Source: Botryococcus braunii (Eukaryota > Chlorophyta > Trebouxiophyceae). From it: a stretch of 17,500 nucleotides of DNA. This document shows positions 17,382-17,500 of this stretch, in pieces. Under the pieces are notes generated by a model. That model was not told where the DNA came from. It did not search any database and worked only from the letters and a program-made list of their open reading frames with translations. The stretch covers positions 2,501 through 20,000 of the forward strand of contig KV908351.1 in NCBI GenBank assembly GCA_002005505.1. Direction: 5' to 3'. Within the stretch, counting starts at the first letter, position 1; every line of letters starts with the position of its first letter. The position numbers and the translations under genes are program-made.

Positions 17382-17500
17382 TCAGGGCGGCCATCCATAA
17401 ACTGCAGGATGCGGCATCGCGGGCTTTCGGGCATCGAGTTTCTGACCTTGGGCCCATCAGGGGTCTGTCGGGTGGGGGGGGCCGGGCGGACGCTACTTAA
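17382..17500. other. Right-edge unique sequence, unassigned
   Basis: GC-rich sequence after the microsatellite. One plus-strand frame reads [19 protein letters not shown], which looks protein-like but is too short to identify and enters directly from the repeat. An exon continuing beyond the window cannot be excluded. Confidence 0.3.

Overview
The window is eukaryotic, repeat-rich nuclear DNA. It holds long dinucleotide microsatellites, minisatellites, large stretches with no gene, and two long co-oriented non-LTR retrotransposons (LINEs). The host cannot be named from the sequence. Some hints fit a green alga: the leucine-rich, proline-tailed protein end at the left edge, and a TGTAA motif at the 3' end of both LINEs (TGTAA is the usual poly(A) signal of chlorophyte algae). 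This placement is an inference with low confidence.

Layout. 1-830: the 3' end of a probable host gene, an L-domain/LRR-like extracellular protein with a proline-rich C-terminus. 831-2600: no gene; two perfect palindromes, a 24-bp duplication, a 5 x 22-bp array directly followed by a 3 x 46-bp array, and a diverged ~70-bp direct repeat. 2601-2848: (CT)n and C-rich tracts. 2850-3559: no gene; a 26-bp palindrome, then the 5' flank or 5' UTR of the first LINE. About 3455-8146: LINE-A, with ORF1, a broken ORF2 (endonuclease, reverse transcriptase, C-terminal zinc knuckle), a 3' hairpin and a (TTCC)n tail. 8147-10550: purine tract, (CA)n, poly(A), a degenerate GTACTAG-type minisatellite and a 30-bp palindrome. 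About 10553-15783: LINE-B, built like LINE-A but in a different family; its 5' end including the ORF1 start is tandemly repeated. 15784-17500: no gene; a GAT-rich stretch and a compound (CT)n-(GT)n-G-run microsatellite.

How the LINE parts work together. ORF1 (coiled coil plus RRM-like fold) should coat the element RNA. ORF2 should nick the target with its APE-type endonuclease and copy the RNA from the 3' end by target-primed reverse transcription. The main observation is that in both elements ORF2 lies in the same frame as ORF1, separated by one TAG, and exactly 11 codons lie between that TAG and the first conserved endonuclease motif (VWN). No ATG is available in that interval. This points to stop-codon readthrough or non-AUG reinitiation as the shared way of making ORF2. 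Both elements also end in a matching stem-loop followed by GATGTAA and a TTCC repeat. Each ORF2 carries one -1 frame break inside the endonuclease, at different places, so both copies are probably defective, or an assembly base error is present.
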